From Bacillota bacterium (lineage in GTDB: Bacteria; Bacillota; Clostridia; Christensenellales; Aristaeellaceae): DNA of 8,658 nucleotides. The translations under genes were made by a program, and so were the position numbers. Below are positions 1-6,663 of this stretch, piece by piece. The DNA is taken from NCBI GenBank assembly GCA_023460055.1, contig JAEWRJ010000139.1, positions 1 through 8,658 of the forward strand, given 5' to 3'. The notes under the pieces were generated by a model. That model did no database searches. It saw only the letters and a list, made by a program, of their open reading frames with translations, and was not told where the DNA came from. How positions within the stretch are numbered: the first letter of the stretch is position 1; the number at the start of each line of letters is the position of its first letter.

Positions 1-1068
1 GGTTATGAGAACTTTATCCCCGTCGCCTACGCCCACATGGGCCGCACCGACTGGAACCAGGAAGACGCCAGGCGCTACCGCGACCAGATCGTGGAAAGCG
101 TCGTGCCGCTGACAGGGAAGCTCTACCGTGAGCAGGCCCAGCGCATCGGCATCAGCGATATGAAAAACTACGATTACTCCCTGATGTTCCTGTCGGGCAA
201 CCCCACCCCCAAGGGCGAGGAAGCCTACATGGTCGAGCAGGCCAAGGTGATGTATAAGGAGCTGTCGCCCGAAACCGATGCCTTCTTCAGCATCATGACC
301 GGGCAGGAGCTGATGGACCTGACCACCAAGCCCGGCAAGGCCAACGGCGGCTATATGACCTTCATTGATGACTACAAGGTGCCCTTTATCTTCTCCAACT
401 TCAACGGCACCTCGGGCGATGTGGACGTGCTGACCCACGAAGCCGGCCACGCCTTCCAAGGCTGGCTGCAGCGTGATGTGGAGCTCAAGGACATCGCGGA
501 GATCACCAGCGAAGTGGCCGAGATCCATTCCATGAGCATGGAATTCTTCACCCACCCCTGGATGGAGCGTTTCTTCAAGGAAGACACCGAAAAGTATTTC
601 TATTCCCATGTGGTTGAGGCCCTCAGCTTCCTGCCCTACGGCGCCTCCATCGACGAGCTGCAGGAGTGGGTCTATGAGCATCCGGATGCCACGCCCCAGC
701 AGCGCCGCGCCCAATACCGCGAGATCGAAAAGAAATACCTGCCCCACCTGGATTATGACGGGCTGGAGTTCCTGGAAAAGGGCGGCCGCTGGCAAAAGCA
801 GCTGCACGTCTACCTTTATCCCTTCTACTACCTGGATTACACCTTGAGCCAGGTATGCGCCCTGCAGTACCTCGTCTGGGATATGAAGGATCATGAGGCC
901 GCCTGGAAGAGCTACCTGACGCTATGCATGGAATCCGGCCGCATCCCCTTTAAGAAGCTGGCCCCCCAGAGCGGCCTGAAGAGCCCCTTTGAAGCGGGCA
1001 CCATCGCTGCCGTTACCCCGGCGCTGGAAGCGTATCTGGATAGTCTGGATAAGAGCAAGATCAAGTAA
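1..1068 (+). CDS. M3-family oligoendopeptidase (5' end outside window)
   Basis: Zinc metallopeptidase that would cleave short peptides in the cytoplasm. The reading frame is open from base 1 (GYENFIPVAYAHMG...), so the first ATG at 37 is internal and the N-terminal part lies outside the window; about 355 residues are visible. The zinc site HEAGH is at visible residues 146-150 within THEAGHAFQGW, where two His bind zinc and Glu is catalytic. A downstream acidic stretch, SEVAEIHSMSMEFF, fits the position of the third zinc ligand in M3 (thimet/PepF-like) enzymes. The C-terminal half is aromatic and helical, as expected for this fold. The gene ends at TAA 1066-1068 and is followed at once by a strong terminator. 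It converges on the minus-strand operon and is probably unrelated to it. Family assignment is firm; peptide specificity is unknown. Confidence 0.9.
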   Translation, partial: GYENFIPVAYAHMGRTDWNQEDARRYRDQIVESVVPLTGKLYREQAQRIGISDMKNYDYSLMFLSGNPTPKGEEAYMVEQAKVMYKELSPETDAFFSIMTGQELMDLTTKPGKANGGYMTFIDDYKVPFIFSNFNGTSGDVDVLTHEAGHAFQGWLQRDVELKDIAEITSEVAEIHSMSMEFFTHPWMERFFKEDTEKYFYSHVVEALSFLPYGASIDELQEWVYEHPDATPQQRRAQYREIEKKYLPHLDYDGLEFLEKGGRWQKQLHVYLYPFYYLDYTLSQVCALQYLVWDMKDHEAAWKSYLTLCMESGRIPFKKLAPQSGLKSPFEAGTIAAVTPALEAYLDSLDKSKIK

Positions 1069-1082
1069 AAAACTGTATTCAA

Positions 1083-1117
1083 AGGCCGGAGGCGCAAACG
1101 CCTCCGGCCTCTTTTTT
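1083..1117 (+). terminator. Rho-independent terminator of the M3 peptidase
   Basis: A perfect 12-bp stem (AGGCCGGAGGCG at 1083-1094, complement at 1099-1110) with a CAAA loop is followed by CTTTTTT on the plus strand. It starts 15 bases after the peptidase stop codon. The minus-strand side has only TTT next to the stem, so it would stop the convergent operon less well. No other terminator for that operon is evident between 1111 and 1218. Confidence 0.9.
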
Positions 1118-1218
1118 AATGCGGTCGATATAACTTGGCAACAGGATAAACATATGTCTGCCCATGGGAAGGTGAACCGATTGAGATTAGCCTTTTGTCT
1201 GGCTCCGCGTCCATCAGA

Positions 1219-1575
1219 TCAGTGCCCTTCCTCATGGCTGTGCTGGTGCTCATGACAGACATCCCCTGAGGATTGCAGGTGACCCGCGCAATACGCGTTG
1301 ACCGCGTCCAGGCAATCGCCTTTAGCGCCGGTGATGACCCTGACGTTCCTCCCTTTGAAGATGTCGACAGCTCCGCCGCCCATGCCGCCCGCGATGATGA
1401 GCTCCACGCCCATGTCGGCCAGGAAGTTGGGCAGAAAGCCCGGCTTGTGCCCCGGATTAGGGGTTATTCCTTTGGCTACGATGACATCGTCAATTGTTTC
1501 GTAGATAGCAAATCCTTCGCAATGGCCAAAGTGTTCCGCTACCTGATCCCCCAGGCACGCTACAGCGATCTTCAT
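1219..1575 (-). CDS. NifX/NifB-type dinitrogenase cofactor-family protein B with His-rich tail
   Basis: A 118-residue single-domain protein of the NifX/NafY/orange-protein family, small carriers of metal-sulfur clusters. The start MKIAVACLGDQVAEHFGHC shows the family's N-terminal strand and the HFG segment that usually lies near the cofactor. Other family signatures are GGMGGGAVDIF and a late Cys/His region. Cysteines are at about 7, 19, 88, 96 and 107, and the C-terminus CHEHQHSHEEGH could bind metal. The start ATG at 1575 has GGGAG seven bases upstream. It is the last gene of the operon, 14 bases after the Mrp-type ATPase. A carrier or storage role for an Mo-, Cu- or Fe-sulfide cluster is inferred from family and context. 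The absence of nifHDK in the window argues against calling it a nitrogen-fixation gene. Confidence 0.88.
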   Translation of the reverse strand: MKIAVACLGDQVAEHFGHCEGFAIYETIDDVIVAKGITPNPGHKPGFLPNFLADMGVELIIAGGMGGGAVDIFKGRNVRVITGAKGDCLDAVNAYCAGHLQSSGDVCHEHQHSHEEGH

Positions 1576-1589
1576 AATTTCTCTCCCTT

Positions 1590-2411
1590 TTATGTAATAA
1601 TTTGCTCCAGCAGGCCATCAAGCCAACTGCCTTCGAACAGCTCGATCATGCCCGTGTCACAGGCGCGGGCCAGTCTGGGATCGACCGGCAGCCTGATCAC
1701 GGTTTGGATCTGATGCTTATCGGCGATGCCGTCAATGTGGCTTTCACCGAACAGATAGATCCGCTTGCCGCAGTCAGGGCAGGCGATATAGCTCATGTTT
1801 TCCACCAGCGCCAGAACCGGTATATTCATCATCCGCGCCATGTTGACCGCTTTTTCCACGATCATCCCCACCAGCTCCTGCGGCGACGCCACGATGACGA
1901 TCCCATCCACGGGCAGCGATTGGAAGACAGTCAGGGGCACATCGCCTGTCCCCGGCGGCATGTCGATAAACATGCAATCGATATCCCCCCAGATGACATC
2001 TGACCAGAACTGCTTGACAGCGCCGGCAATCATAGGCCCACGCCAGGCGACCGGATCCGTTTCATCCTCGATCAGCAGGTTCAGGGACATGACTTTGATG
2101 CCGGTCTTCGTCTTGAGCGGATACAGGCCCAGATCATCTCCCTTGGCGCGTCCACGCAGCCCGAACGCGCGGGGAATCGAGAGCCCGGTGATGTCAGCGT
2201 CGAGGATAGCCGTTTGAAGGCCTTGCCTGCCGGCCAGCGTGGCCAGCATGGAGGTGATCAGGCTCTTTCCGACGCCGCCTTTGCCGCTGACAACGGCGAT
2301 TACTTTTTTGACACGCGTCAGCTCGTTTGGCTGGACCAGAAGGCTCTCCTTCGTACGGTCCGCGCAGTTTTCTGAACAGCCCTCGCAGTTGTGGTCACAG
2401 GTGTCACTCAT
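1590..2411 (-). CDS. Mrp/NBP35-type P-loop ATPase, iron-sulfur cluster carrier
   Basis: A 273-residue ParA/MinD-superfamily ATPase of the Mrp/ApbC/NBP35 group, which bind and transfer [4Fe-4S] clusters in the cytoplasm. The deviant Walker A motif GKGGVGKS is at residues 43-50, followed by DADITGLSIPR (switch region) and FIDMPPGTGD at about 148-157. The CPDC pair at 211-214 is the conserved motif that bridges a cluster between two subunits. The N-terminus carries four cysteines (C5, C9, C12, C16), resembling the extra N-terminal cluster site of NBP35-type proteins. AAGGAG lies eight bases before ATG 2411. The gene starts 12 bases after the MBL gene and is 14 bases from NifX-like B. The Desulfovibrio ORP locus also includes an Mrp protein. 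Family is certain; the client protein is inferred to be a neighbour. Confidence 0.92.
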   Translation of the reverse strand: MSDTCDHNCEGCSENCADRTKESLLVQPNELTRVKKVIAVVSGKGGVGKSLITSMLATLAGRQGLQTAILDADITGLSIPRAFGLRGRAKGDDLGLYPLKTKTGIKVMSLNLLIEDETDPVAWRGPMIAGAVKQFWSDVIWGDIDCMFIDMPPGTGDVPLTVFQSLPVDGIVIVASPQELVGMIVEKAVNMARMMNIPVLALVENMSYIACPDCGKRIYLFGESHIDGIADKHQIQTVIRLPVDPRLARACDTGMIELFEGSWLDGLLEQIIT

Positions 2412-2423
2412 CTCTTCGGCTCC

Positions 2424-3215
2424 TTATAATACTATTTGCTGCCCGGCAGCCAGATAACCCAGCCGGTTTCCCATTAACTGCTTCAGGTACTCGTACTGGG
2501 GCAAACCTGTGCAGTGGCAGGTATAGTAAACCGCGTTATGCTCAAGCAGCACCTGCGCGGCTTCGTCCAGCACCTTGCGCTCAGGCCCTGCCTGATCGAC
2601 CTTCATGAAGTGGAAGCCGCCGATGAGCACATCAGGCTTCAGCCAGCTCATGATGTTCAAGATGCCCTTGTGGGAGCAGCCGCTGATCAGAACGCGCTTG
2701 CCTTCCTCCTGGATCAGCAGATACTGCTCATGGCGGAAATCATCCGGTATCAAAGCATCATCGCGCAGGACAGTCAAGCCATAGCTGTCCATCACATAGA
2801 GCCGGGGGCGTTCATTGCAGGAAAGCAGGGTCAGTTCATCGCCGATCTCCAGGCTGTCACCGATCGGCACAAGGCGCGGGTGCCCTTTCAGGGCAGGGTC
2901 AAGGCCAATGTATCGTTCCTCGCCGGTATAAAAACTGTCAAACGCGCAGCGGCTCACATAGACAGGCGCATGATCATTAAGGTCCAGAAAACCCATGAGC
3001 CCGCCGCCGTGGTCGTAATGCCCGTGGGACAGCACCGCCATATCAACGGCCGCAAGGTCTATCCCCAAGCGGCCCGCGTTGGCGATAAAGCCGTTTGACT
3101 GCCCTGTGTCGAACAGCACGCTGTGCTTGCTGGTTTGGATGTGAAGGCTCAATCCATGCTCAAACAGGAAGCCTTCCTCAGACGCAGTGTTTTCCATCAG
3201 CGCGGTGATGATCAT
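2424..3215 (-). CDS. MBL-fold metallo-hydrolase (COG1237-like)
   Basis: A 263-residue metallo-beta-lactamase-fold protein. The metal-binding signature SHGHYDHGGG places H64, H66, D68 and H69; a second His region is SGCSHKGILNI, and a late CHCTGLPQYEYL segment is typical of the COG1237 group. That group is often annotated as dihydropterin ribofuranosyl-aminobenzene phosphate synthase, a name taken from methanogens that should not be transferred here. No signal peptide or membrane segment is visible, so it is cytoplasmic. ATG 3215 has a modest AAGGGA ribosome binding site. It lies 12 bases before the Mrp-type gene in a clearly shared transcript. Genes of this type commonly sit with the ATPase pair and NifX-like genes in anaerobes; the reaction is not known from sequence. 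Confidence 0.87.
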   Translation of the reverse strand: MIITALMENTASEEGFLFEHGLSLHIQTSKHSVLFDTGQSNGFIANAGRLGIDLAAVDMAVLSHGHYDHGGGLMGFLDLNDHAPVYVSRCAFDSFYTGEERYIGLDPALKGHPRLVPIGDSLEIGDELTLLSCNERPRLYVMDSYGLTVLRDDALIPDDFRHEQYLLIQEEGKRVLISGCSHKGILNIMSWLKPDVLIGGFHFMKVDQAGPERKVLDEAAQVLLEHNAVYYTCHCTGLPQYEYLKQLMGNRLGYLAAGQQIVL

Positions 3216-3244
3216 ACATTTTCCCTTTCTCAGCTTGATTCTGT

Positions 3245-3418
3245 TTATCCAATGAACATCAGCGCAAGCGCTAAGGACACGCCCACAAAAAACGAGACGA
3301 ATGAGTGCTTCTTCTCGCCCTCCTGCGCTTCAGGCAGCAGATGAGCGGCAGATACATAGACCAGCATAGCCCCCAAAGCAAAGATCAGGATCCACACAAA
3401 GGTATGATTGCTATCCAT
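3245..3418 (-). CDS. 57-residue ZIP metal-transporter-like C-terminal fragment
   Basis: A short frame of 57 residues between the second MinD-like gene and the MBL gene. It begins MDSNHTFVWILIFALGAMLV and contains HLLPEA followed by a hydrophobic segment ending LALALMFIG. The order (membrane helix with GAM and Y, then LLPEA, then HS, then a last helix) matches the final two helices of ZIP-family zinc transporters, about 250 residues when whole. A TGA stop lies in frame one codon upstream of ATG 3418, and the region upstream is occupied by the MinD-like gene, so no N-terminal part remains here. GGAG sits ten bases before the ATG, so it may be translated. It is either a remnant of a whole zip gene or a true two-helix miniprotein. 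The ZIP resemblance is my reading by eye. Confidence 0.6.
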   Translation of the reverse strand: MDSNHTFVWILIFALGAMLVYVSAAHLLPEAQEGEKKHSFVSFFVGVSLALALMFIG

Positions 3419-3461
3419 GAGTCAATTTCTCCGGTTCTGCCCTGAAGATCATCAGGCGCGT

Positions 3462-4382
3462 TCAGCAGACTGCCTGCTCAGATTCAATCAGCGGAAGGAT
3501 TCTCTGATATATTTCAACGACCGCCGCCCCGCTGGGACAGGGGATATCCGCGATGGTAAGCCCCCGGTTGACCGCTTCAACCGCCAATGGGTCATAGGGA
3601 ATGGTGCCGGCGTAAAACAGCTTCTCTTTTTCACAGTAGCGGCGGATATCCTCCGTCTTCTCCGGGTTGATATCAGCTTTGTTGACACAAACAGCGATTT
3701 TCACGCCAAAGCCGCGAGCGGTTTTTACAATGCGCGAGAGATCACTGACGCCTGAGAGGGATGGCTCTGTGACGATGAGCGTAACATCGGCCCCGCTCAA
3801 GGTGGCGATCACGGGGCATCCGATACCGGGAGAACCGTCAACGATGGAAGAGGCGGTATCTCCCCGCGCGGCTTCTTTCATCCGCTTCTTCACCTGACTG
3901 ACCAGCAGACCCGATGTACCGCTGCCGGTACTCAGCATGGCGGTGGAGAACACCGCGTCATCACGCCTGTACAGCGTCATGCGCCCGGCTTGTCTCTCTT
4001 TCTTCGTGATCGCGTCCGCGGGGCAGACCAGCGCGCATACGCCGCAGCCCTCACAGGCATATGGATTCACTTGAAATGGCTCTCCGGGCATGATCGCGTC
4101 AAAGCGGCAGGCATTCGCGCACGCGCCGCAGGCGAAGCATAGTTCCGGATTGATGTCGGCACCGGGCAGTCCGATATATGGGATTGATTGATGTGAATCA
4201 AATCTGCCGTTGACCAGATGCAGGTTTGGCGCGTCAACGTCGCAGTCAGCGCAAGCCCGTGTCCCCGACAGCCGGATGAAGGCGCTGGCCACAGTTGTTT
4301 TGCCCGTCCCGCCCTTTCCGCTAAGAATGACCAACTGCCGTATGCGCTGTCTCCCTGTCGATTTCTTCAAGCAATCGTACAA
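3462..4382 (-). CDS. MinD-like ATPase B with inserted two-[4Fe-4S] ferredoxin domain
   Basis: A ParA/MinD-superfamily ATPase with GKGGTGKTT (deviant Walker A) near the N-terminus and an inserted bacterial ferredoxin domain. The cluster motifs are CFACGACANAC and CEGCGVCALVC, each CxxCxxCxxxC, at residues 82-92 and 110-120 counted from the outermost start. Later come VDGSPGIGCPV (switch II-like) and VNKADINPE (base recognition). It pairs with ATPase A directly upstream; in Desulfovibrio two such ATPases belong to the ORP complex. The start is uncertain. I give the outermost TTG (4382) as a bound, but it has no ribosome binding site and would overlap ATPase A by 62 bases. AGGGAG lies seven bases before an ATA codon (4343-4341) exactly where relatives have their Met, and a TTG follows at 4334. 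The next frame starts 43 bases downstream. Confidence 0.9.
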   Translation of the reverse strand: MYDCLKKSTGRQRIRQLVILSGKGGTGKTTVASAFIRLSGTRACADCDVDAPNLHLVNGRFDSHQSIPYIGLPGADINPELCFACGACANACRFDAIMPGEPFQVNPYACEGCGVCALVCPADAITKKERQAGRMTLYRRDDAVFSTAMLSTGSGTSGLLVSQVKKRMKEAARGDTASSIVDGSPGIGCPVIATLSGADVTLIVTEPSLSGVSDLSRIVKTARGFGVKIAVCVNKADINPEKTEDIRRYCEKEKLFYAGTIPYDPLAVEAVNRGLTIADIPCPSGAAVVEIYQRILPLIESEQAVC

Positions 4383-5217
4383 ATATGGTTTGATACTGAG
4401 CGTCTTCCCTGACCGCTATCTTCCCGTTGGCGTTGAGAAGGCCCAGCTTTTCATCAAAGGGAATCCGAGCCAGAACAGGTATGCCGTGACTGAGGCAGTA
4501 TTCCTCTGAAGGGTCTCTCCCCGGCAGGCATTTGTTGAGCACCGCGCCGCAAGGCTTGCCGTATAATCTGACAAGCGCGTGCACCATCTCCAGGTTATGC
4601 GCGCCAAAGTGTGTTGGTTCAGCCACCAGGAGGCAGTAATCCGCGTCCCTGATGCTCTCGCTGACAAGGCAGGAACTGCCCGGCGGGCAATCGATGATAA
4701 GAGTGGATTCCTCAGTATTCTTTGCCTGCTCAAGCAGCGCTTTGATAATGGGTACACCCGAGGCTTCCCCCGGATCCAGAAAGCCGGAACGCACGCTGAC
4801 TCCCTGGGACATCCCATGCTGTATCTCGCCGATTTCTCTGTTTGATTCAGTCAGCGCGCCATTGGGGCAAACTATCATGCATCCCCCGCAGCCGTGGCAA
4901 AGCTCATCAAACACCAGCAGTTTTCCGCCTGCCCACGCAAGCGCGTGAAAAGCGCAAAAATCAACGCATTCACGGCAGCCATCGCACAGCGCAGGGTCAA
5001 CCTGAGGCACCGGAACATAAACCATTTGACTGCTAACATCCCGCGGCTTGAAAAACAGATGGCCGTTGGGTTCTTCCGCGTCACAATCCATGTACACAGC
5101 AGATCCGGCGGCACAAGCCAGGTTGACGGAAATCAAGGTTTTGCCTGTGCCCCCCTTGCCGCTGAGCACAGCGATTGTTTTCGCTTTACAGGGCCTGTTG
5201 TCCATGAAAGCCCTCAT
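4321..5217 (-). CDS. MinD-like ATPase A with inserted two-[4Fe-4S] ferredoxin domain
   Basis: A 298-residue ParA/MinD-type ATPase. From ATG 5217, Walker A GKGGTGKT is at residues 20-27, the first cluster motif CDGCRECVDFC at 78-88, the second CHGCGGCMIVC at 107-117, and IIDCPPGSSC (switch II-like) at about 174-183. Proteins of this build bind ATP at a dimer interface and carry two [4Fe-4S] clusters; they are thought to help assemble or insert metal cofactors. The frame is open further upstream to 5328, but that part reads against NifX-like A and is not family-like. ATG 5217 has AGGAG four bases upstream; an alternative ATG at 5205 has GAGG six bases upstream. It overlaps the end of NifX-like A by about 30 bases and the start of ATPase B, so the genes are probably translationally coupled. 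Confidence 0.9.
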   Translation of the reverse strand: MRAFMDNRPCKAKTIAVLSGKGGTGKTLISVNLACAAGSAVYMDCDAEEPNGHLFFKPRDVSSQMVYVPVPQVDPALCDGCRECVDFCAFHALAWAGGKLLVFDELCHGCGGCMIVCPNGALTESNREIGEIQHGMSQGVSVRSGFLDPGEASGVPIIKALLEQAKNTEESTLIIDCPPGSSCLVSESIRDADYCLLVAEPTHFGAHNLEMVHALVRLYGKPCGAVLNKCLPGRDPSEEYCLSHGIPVLARIPFDEKLGLLNANGKIAVREDAQYQTIFVRLLEEIDRETAHTAVGHS

Positions 5218-5557
5218 GAATCTCCTGAAGTTCTTCAAGCTTGCCTTCTCGCAATGCTTTGATGCTGTCCATCGCGCTGTCCCCCGGAGCAGCTTTGTAC
5301 AGGCGGATACCCGCCGCCAGCAGCACATTGGCCGCGTTTTGCCCGCAGCGGGGCGTCAGCAGCGCCCCCGCGCCGCTGTCAGCGACAGCCTGGGCGGCCT
5401 GGATGCCAGCCCCGCCGGCGCTGTGCGCGGCCATGTTCACGATGGTCTCCCCCGTGCCTGTATCTTCATCATAGATGAAAAAATGCGCCGCCCGGCCAAA
5501 TGACGCGGATACGGTATGGCTGTGTTCGCTGATATCTACAGGGATCGCAATTTTCAT
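5186..5557 (-). CDS. NifX/NifB-type dinitrogenase cofactor-family protein A
   Basis: A 123-residue protein of the NifX/orange-protein family, starting MKIAIPVDISEHSHTVSASF and continuing GRAAHFFIYD. The family pattern of an N-terminal strand, a short FGR/FGH segment and a central run with DSGAGALLTPRCGQNA is clear. Unlike NifX-like B it has a single Cys and no His-rich tail, so the two copies probably differ in ligand binding. A frame extends upstream to 5662, but ATG 5557 is chosen because GGAGGA lies six to nine bases before it and because the protein then begins as its relatives do. The start overlaps the DUF134 stop as ATGA (5557-5554), a classic coupling arrangement. Family is firm; the bound cluster is unknown. 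Confidence 0.88.
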   Translation of the reverse strand: MKIAIPVDISEHSHTVSASFGRAAHFFIYDEDTGTGETIVNMAAHSAGGAGIQAAQAVADSGAGALLTPRCGQNAANVLLAAGIRLYKAAPGDSAMDSIKALREGKLEELQEIHEGFHGQQAL

Positions 5558-5949
5558 GTATCTTCCTCCGGCTTGCCTGTTTGCTCTTCTTCTTGTTGTA
5601 TCATATGATGCCCGTAGTGCCGGCAGCATCCGCGGCCGCATGAAGTATCCCTGCCGCTGCATAGTTTGTACTCCCCGCCGCTGATGACAAGCGGCTGGCC
5701 GTTAACCAGCGCGTGGGAGAGCTTTTTGCGCGCCAGGCTGTAAATGCCCTGCACCGTTGTGCGCGCAACATTCATCTGCTTTGCGCACTCCTCCTGGGTG
5801 AAATCCAGATAGTCGATGAGACGGATGGTTTCATACTCGTCGACCGTCATGACGATCTCTTCGGGCAGGGCTCCTTTGCGACCCAATGGTCCAAAGCGCT
5901 CGCTTTGAGGAAGGCAGCAGACCTTGCGTCCTTTGATTGGCCGTGGCAT
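5554..5949 (-). CDS. DUF134-family helix-turn-helix protein, Cys-rich C-terminus
   Basis: A 131-residue protein with the DUF134 signature MPRPIKGRKVCCLPQSERFG at its N-terminus. The middle, FTQEECAKQMNVARTTVQ with following IYSLARKKL, is a helix-turn-helix resembling sigma-70 region 4, so DNA binding is likely. The C-terminal third has Cys/His clusters (CSGRDTSCGRGCCRHYGHH) suited to metal or cluster sensing. The start at 5949 is preferred over 5994 because AGGTGA lies five bases upstream and the MPRP start is the family norm. It sits second in the operon and could autoregulate it, possibly through the TGACATATGTCA sites, but nothing in the sequence proves this. Family call is strong, function unproven. 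Confidence 0.88.
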   Translation of the reverse strand: MPRPIKGRKVCCLPQSERFGPLGRKGALPEEIVMTVDEYETIRLIDYLDFTQEECAKQMNVARTTVQGIYSLARKKLSHALVNGQPLVISGGEYKLCSGRDTSCGRGCCRHYGHHMIQQEEEQTGKPEEDT

Positions 5950-5983
5950 GTGGTTCACCTCTTCTGTATGAATATGATTGTCC

Positions 5984-6004
5984 GGGGCAAACATATTTGC
6001 CCGC
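5984..6004 (-). other. Intercistronic hairpin between the DUF5320 and DUF134 genes
   Basis: GGGCAAA and TTTGCCC flank a four-base loop (5985-6002), with one further G-C pair past a bulge. It lies in the 75-base gap between the first two genes. On the minus strand there is no T-run after it, so it is not a simple terminator. A role in mRNA stability or processing is possible. Confidence 0.4.
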
Positions 6005-6024
6005 CCCAGACAGTCAATCCAGTA

Positions 6025-6342
6025 TTACAGGGTCGCCAGACGCTTGTCAATCATTTCCAGCTGCGCCTTGAGGAGGTCTCTTCTCTCCTGAAGATCGGTT
6101 TTCACGTTCTCCTCTTTCAAAGCTTCACCTGCGTGCTGATTGTATCCAAAGCCTCTTCCAAAGCCCAAACCCCGGCCGCATCCCGCGCCCATGTTTCGTC
6201 CCAGGCGGATTCCTCTTCGATTTCCCATTCCAGGGCCGCCGCGCGCAATTGCATCAGCCTGATCGATTGCGCCGCAGGTGCCCGCTCTCCCCCCTGTCAT
6301 GCTTCCCGCTCCTGCGGGGCCTGTTCCGTCCATTCTTGGCAT
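6025..6342 (-). CDS. DUF5320-family small protein
   Basis: A 105-residue protein opening with MPRMDGTGPAGAGSMTGGRA, the Gly/Met-rich start typical of DUF5320 proteins. The middle is Gly- and Arg-rich with two Cys (in GTCGAI and GAGCGRG). The last 35 residues (KEENVKTDLQERRDLLKAQL and on) should form an amphipathic helix or coiled coil. The function of the family is not known; members recur beside DUF134 and NifX-like genes in anaerobes. AGGAGG lies six to seven bases before ATG 6342. It is the first gene of the operon, about 75 bases downstream of the predicted transcription start. Confidence 0.85.
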   Translation of the reverse strand: MPRMDGTGPAGAGSMTGGRAGTCGAIDQADAIARGGPGMGNRRGIRLGRNMGAGCGRGLGFGRGFGYNQHAGEALKEENVKTDLQERRDLLKAQLEMIDKRLATL

Positions 6343-6396
6343 ATGAACCTCCTTGCTGTCCGTTCCGCCGCAGTTGGTTAAGCTGCTATGATTGTT

Positions 6397-6412
6397 ACTG
6401 ACATATGTCAGT
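6397..6412. promoter_or_regulatory. Palindromic operator candidate O1 (operon promoter, downstream site)
   Basis: ACTGACATATGTCAGT is a perfect 16-bp palindrome. It starts ten bases beyond the -10 box of the minus-strand operon promoter, so a protein bound here would block initiation or early elongation. Its 12-bp core recurs at 7353-7364. Confidence 0.7.
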
Positions 6413-6422
6413 TTATACAGTC

Positions 6423-6450
6423 ATTATACAGAGTTTATGTCATATGTCAA
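6423..6450 (-). promoter_or_regulatory. Sigma-A-type promoter of the DUF5320-DUF134-NifX-MinD operon
   Basis: On the minus strand TTGACA (6450-6445) and TATAAT (6428-6423) are both consensus, separated by 16 bp, and lie 81 bp upstream of the DUF5320 start codon. There is no GG-N10-GC element of the sigma-54 type that drives the Desulfovibrio ORP operons. Confidence 0.8.
6437..6449. promoter_or_regulatory. Operator-like direct repeat O2 overlapping the -35 box
   Basis: ATGTCATATGTCA contains two direct copies of the half-site ATGTCA (6437-6442 and 6444-6449). The second half-site with flanks equals the right half of O1 and O3. It overlaps the TTGACA box, so binding would compete with RNA polymerase. 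It is not a full palindrome and may be a weaker site. Confidence 0.5.
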
Positions 6451-6521
6451 TAACTATTTTGCATTCTCCTTTTTTCGCGCTATGGACAGCCGCTTTCAAA
6501 TGAGCTTTAAAGCATCAAGAT

Positions 6522-6566
6522 AAAAAGTCGAGGCTGCCGCGGCATGTCATTGCCGCGGCAGCCTCG
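6522..6566 (-). terminator. Rho-independent terminator of the C_GCAxxG gene
   Basis: A perfect 16-bp stem (6529-6544 with 6551-6566) and a six-base loop is followed on the minus strand by ACTTTTTA. It lies about 98 bases after the stop codon of the minus-strand gene at 6664 and ahead of the operon promoter, so it insulates the two transcripts. The rest of the 6451-6663 gap shows no gene. Confidence 0.85.
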
Positions 6567-6663
6567 TTGATAGATTGTGATGGCTCGGATAAACGAGTCA
6601 CCGAAACCTTGGGCTCGCTCAGCACTTGAGGAGAAAGCTGCATCGCCCGATCAAAGAGTTAAA

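Noticed and set aside
1149..1160. Partial match to the operator (ACATATGT core) after the end of the operon
   Set aside because: Only 9 of 12 positions agree, and it lies between convergent genes with no promoter beside it.
5218..5328. N-terminal extension of MinD-like ATPase A to 5328
   Set aside because: It lies wholly inside NifX-like A, has non-family composition, and good ribosome binding sites exist at the internal ATGs.
1219..6342. Nitrogen-fixation (nif) cluster
   Set aside because: NifX-type proteins occur here without nifH, nifD, nifK, nifE or a full nifB; the ferredoxin-ATPases are MinD-like, not NifH.
6544..6549. ATGTCA half-site in the loop of the 6522-6566 terminator, and another at the start codon of 7296
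   Set aside because: Single six-base half-sites are expected by chance and are not placed near promoter boxes.
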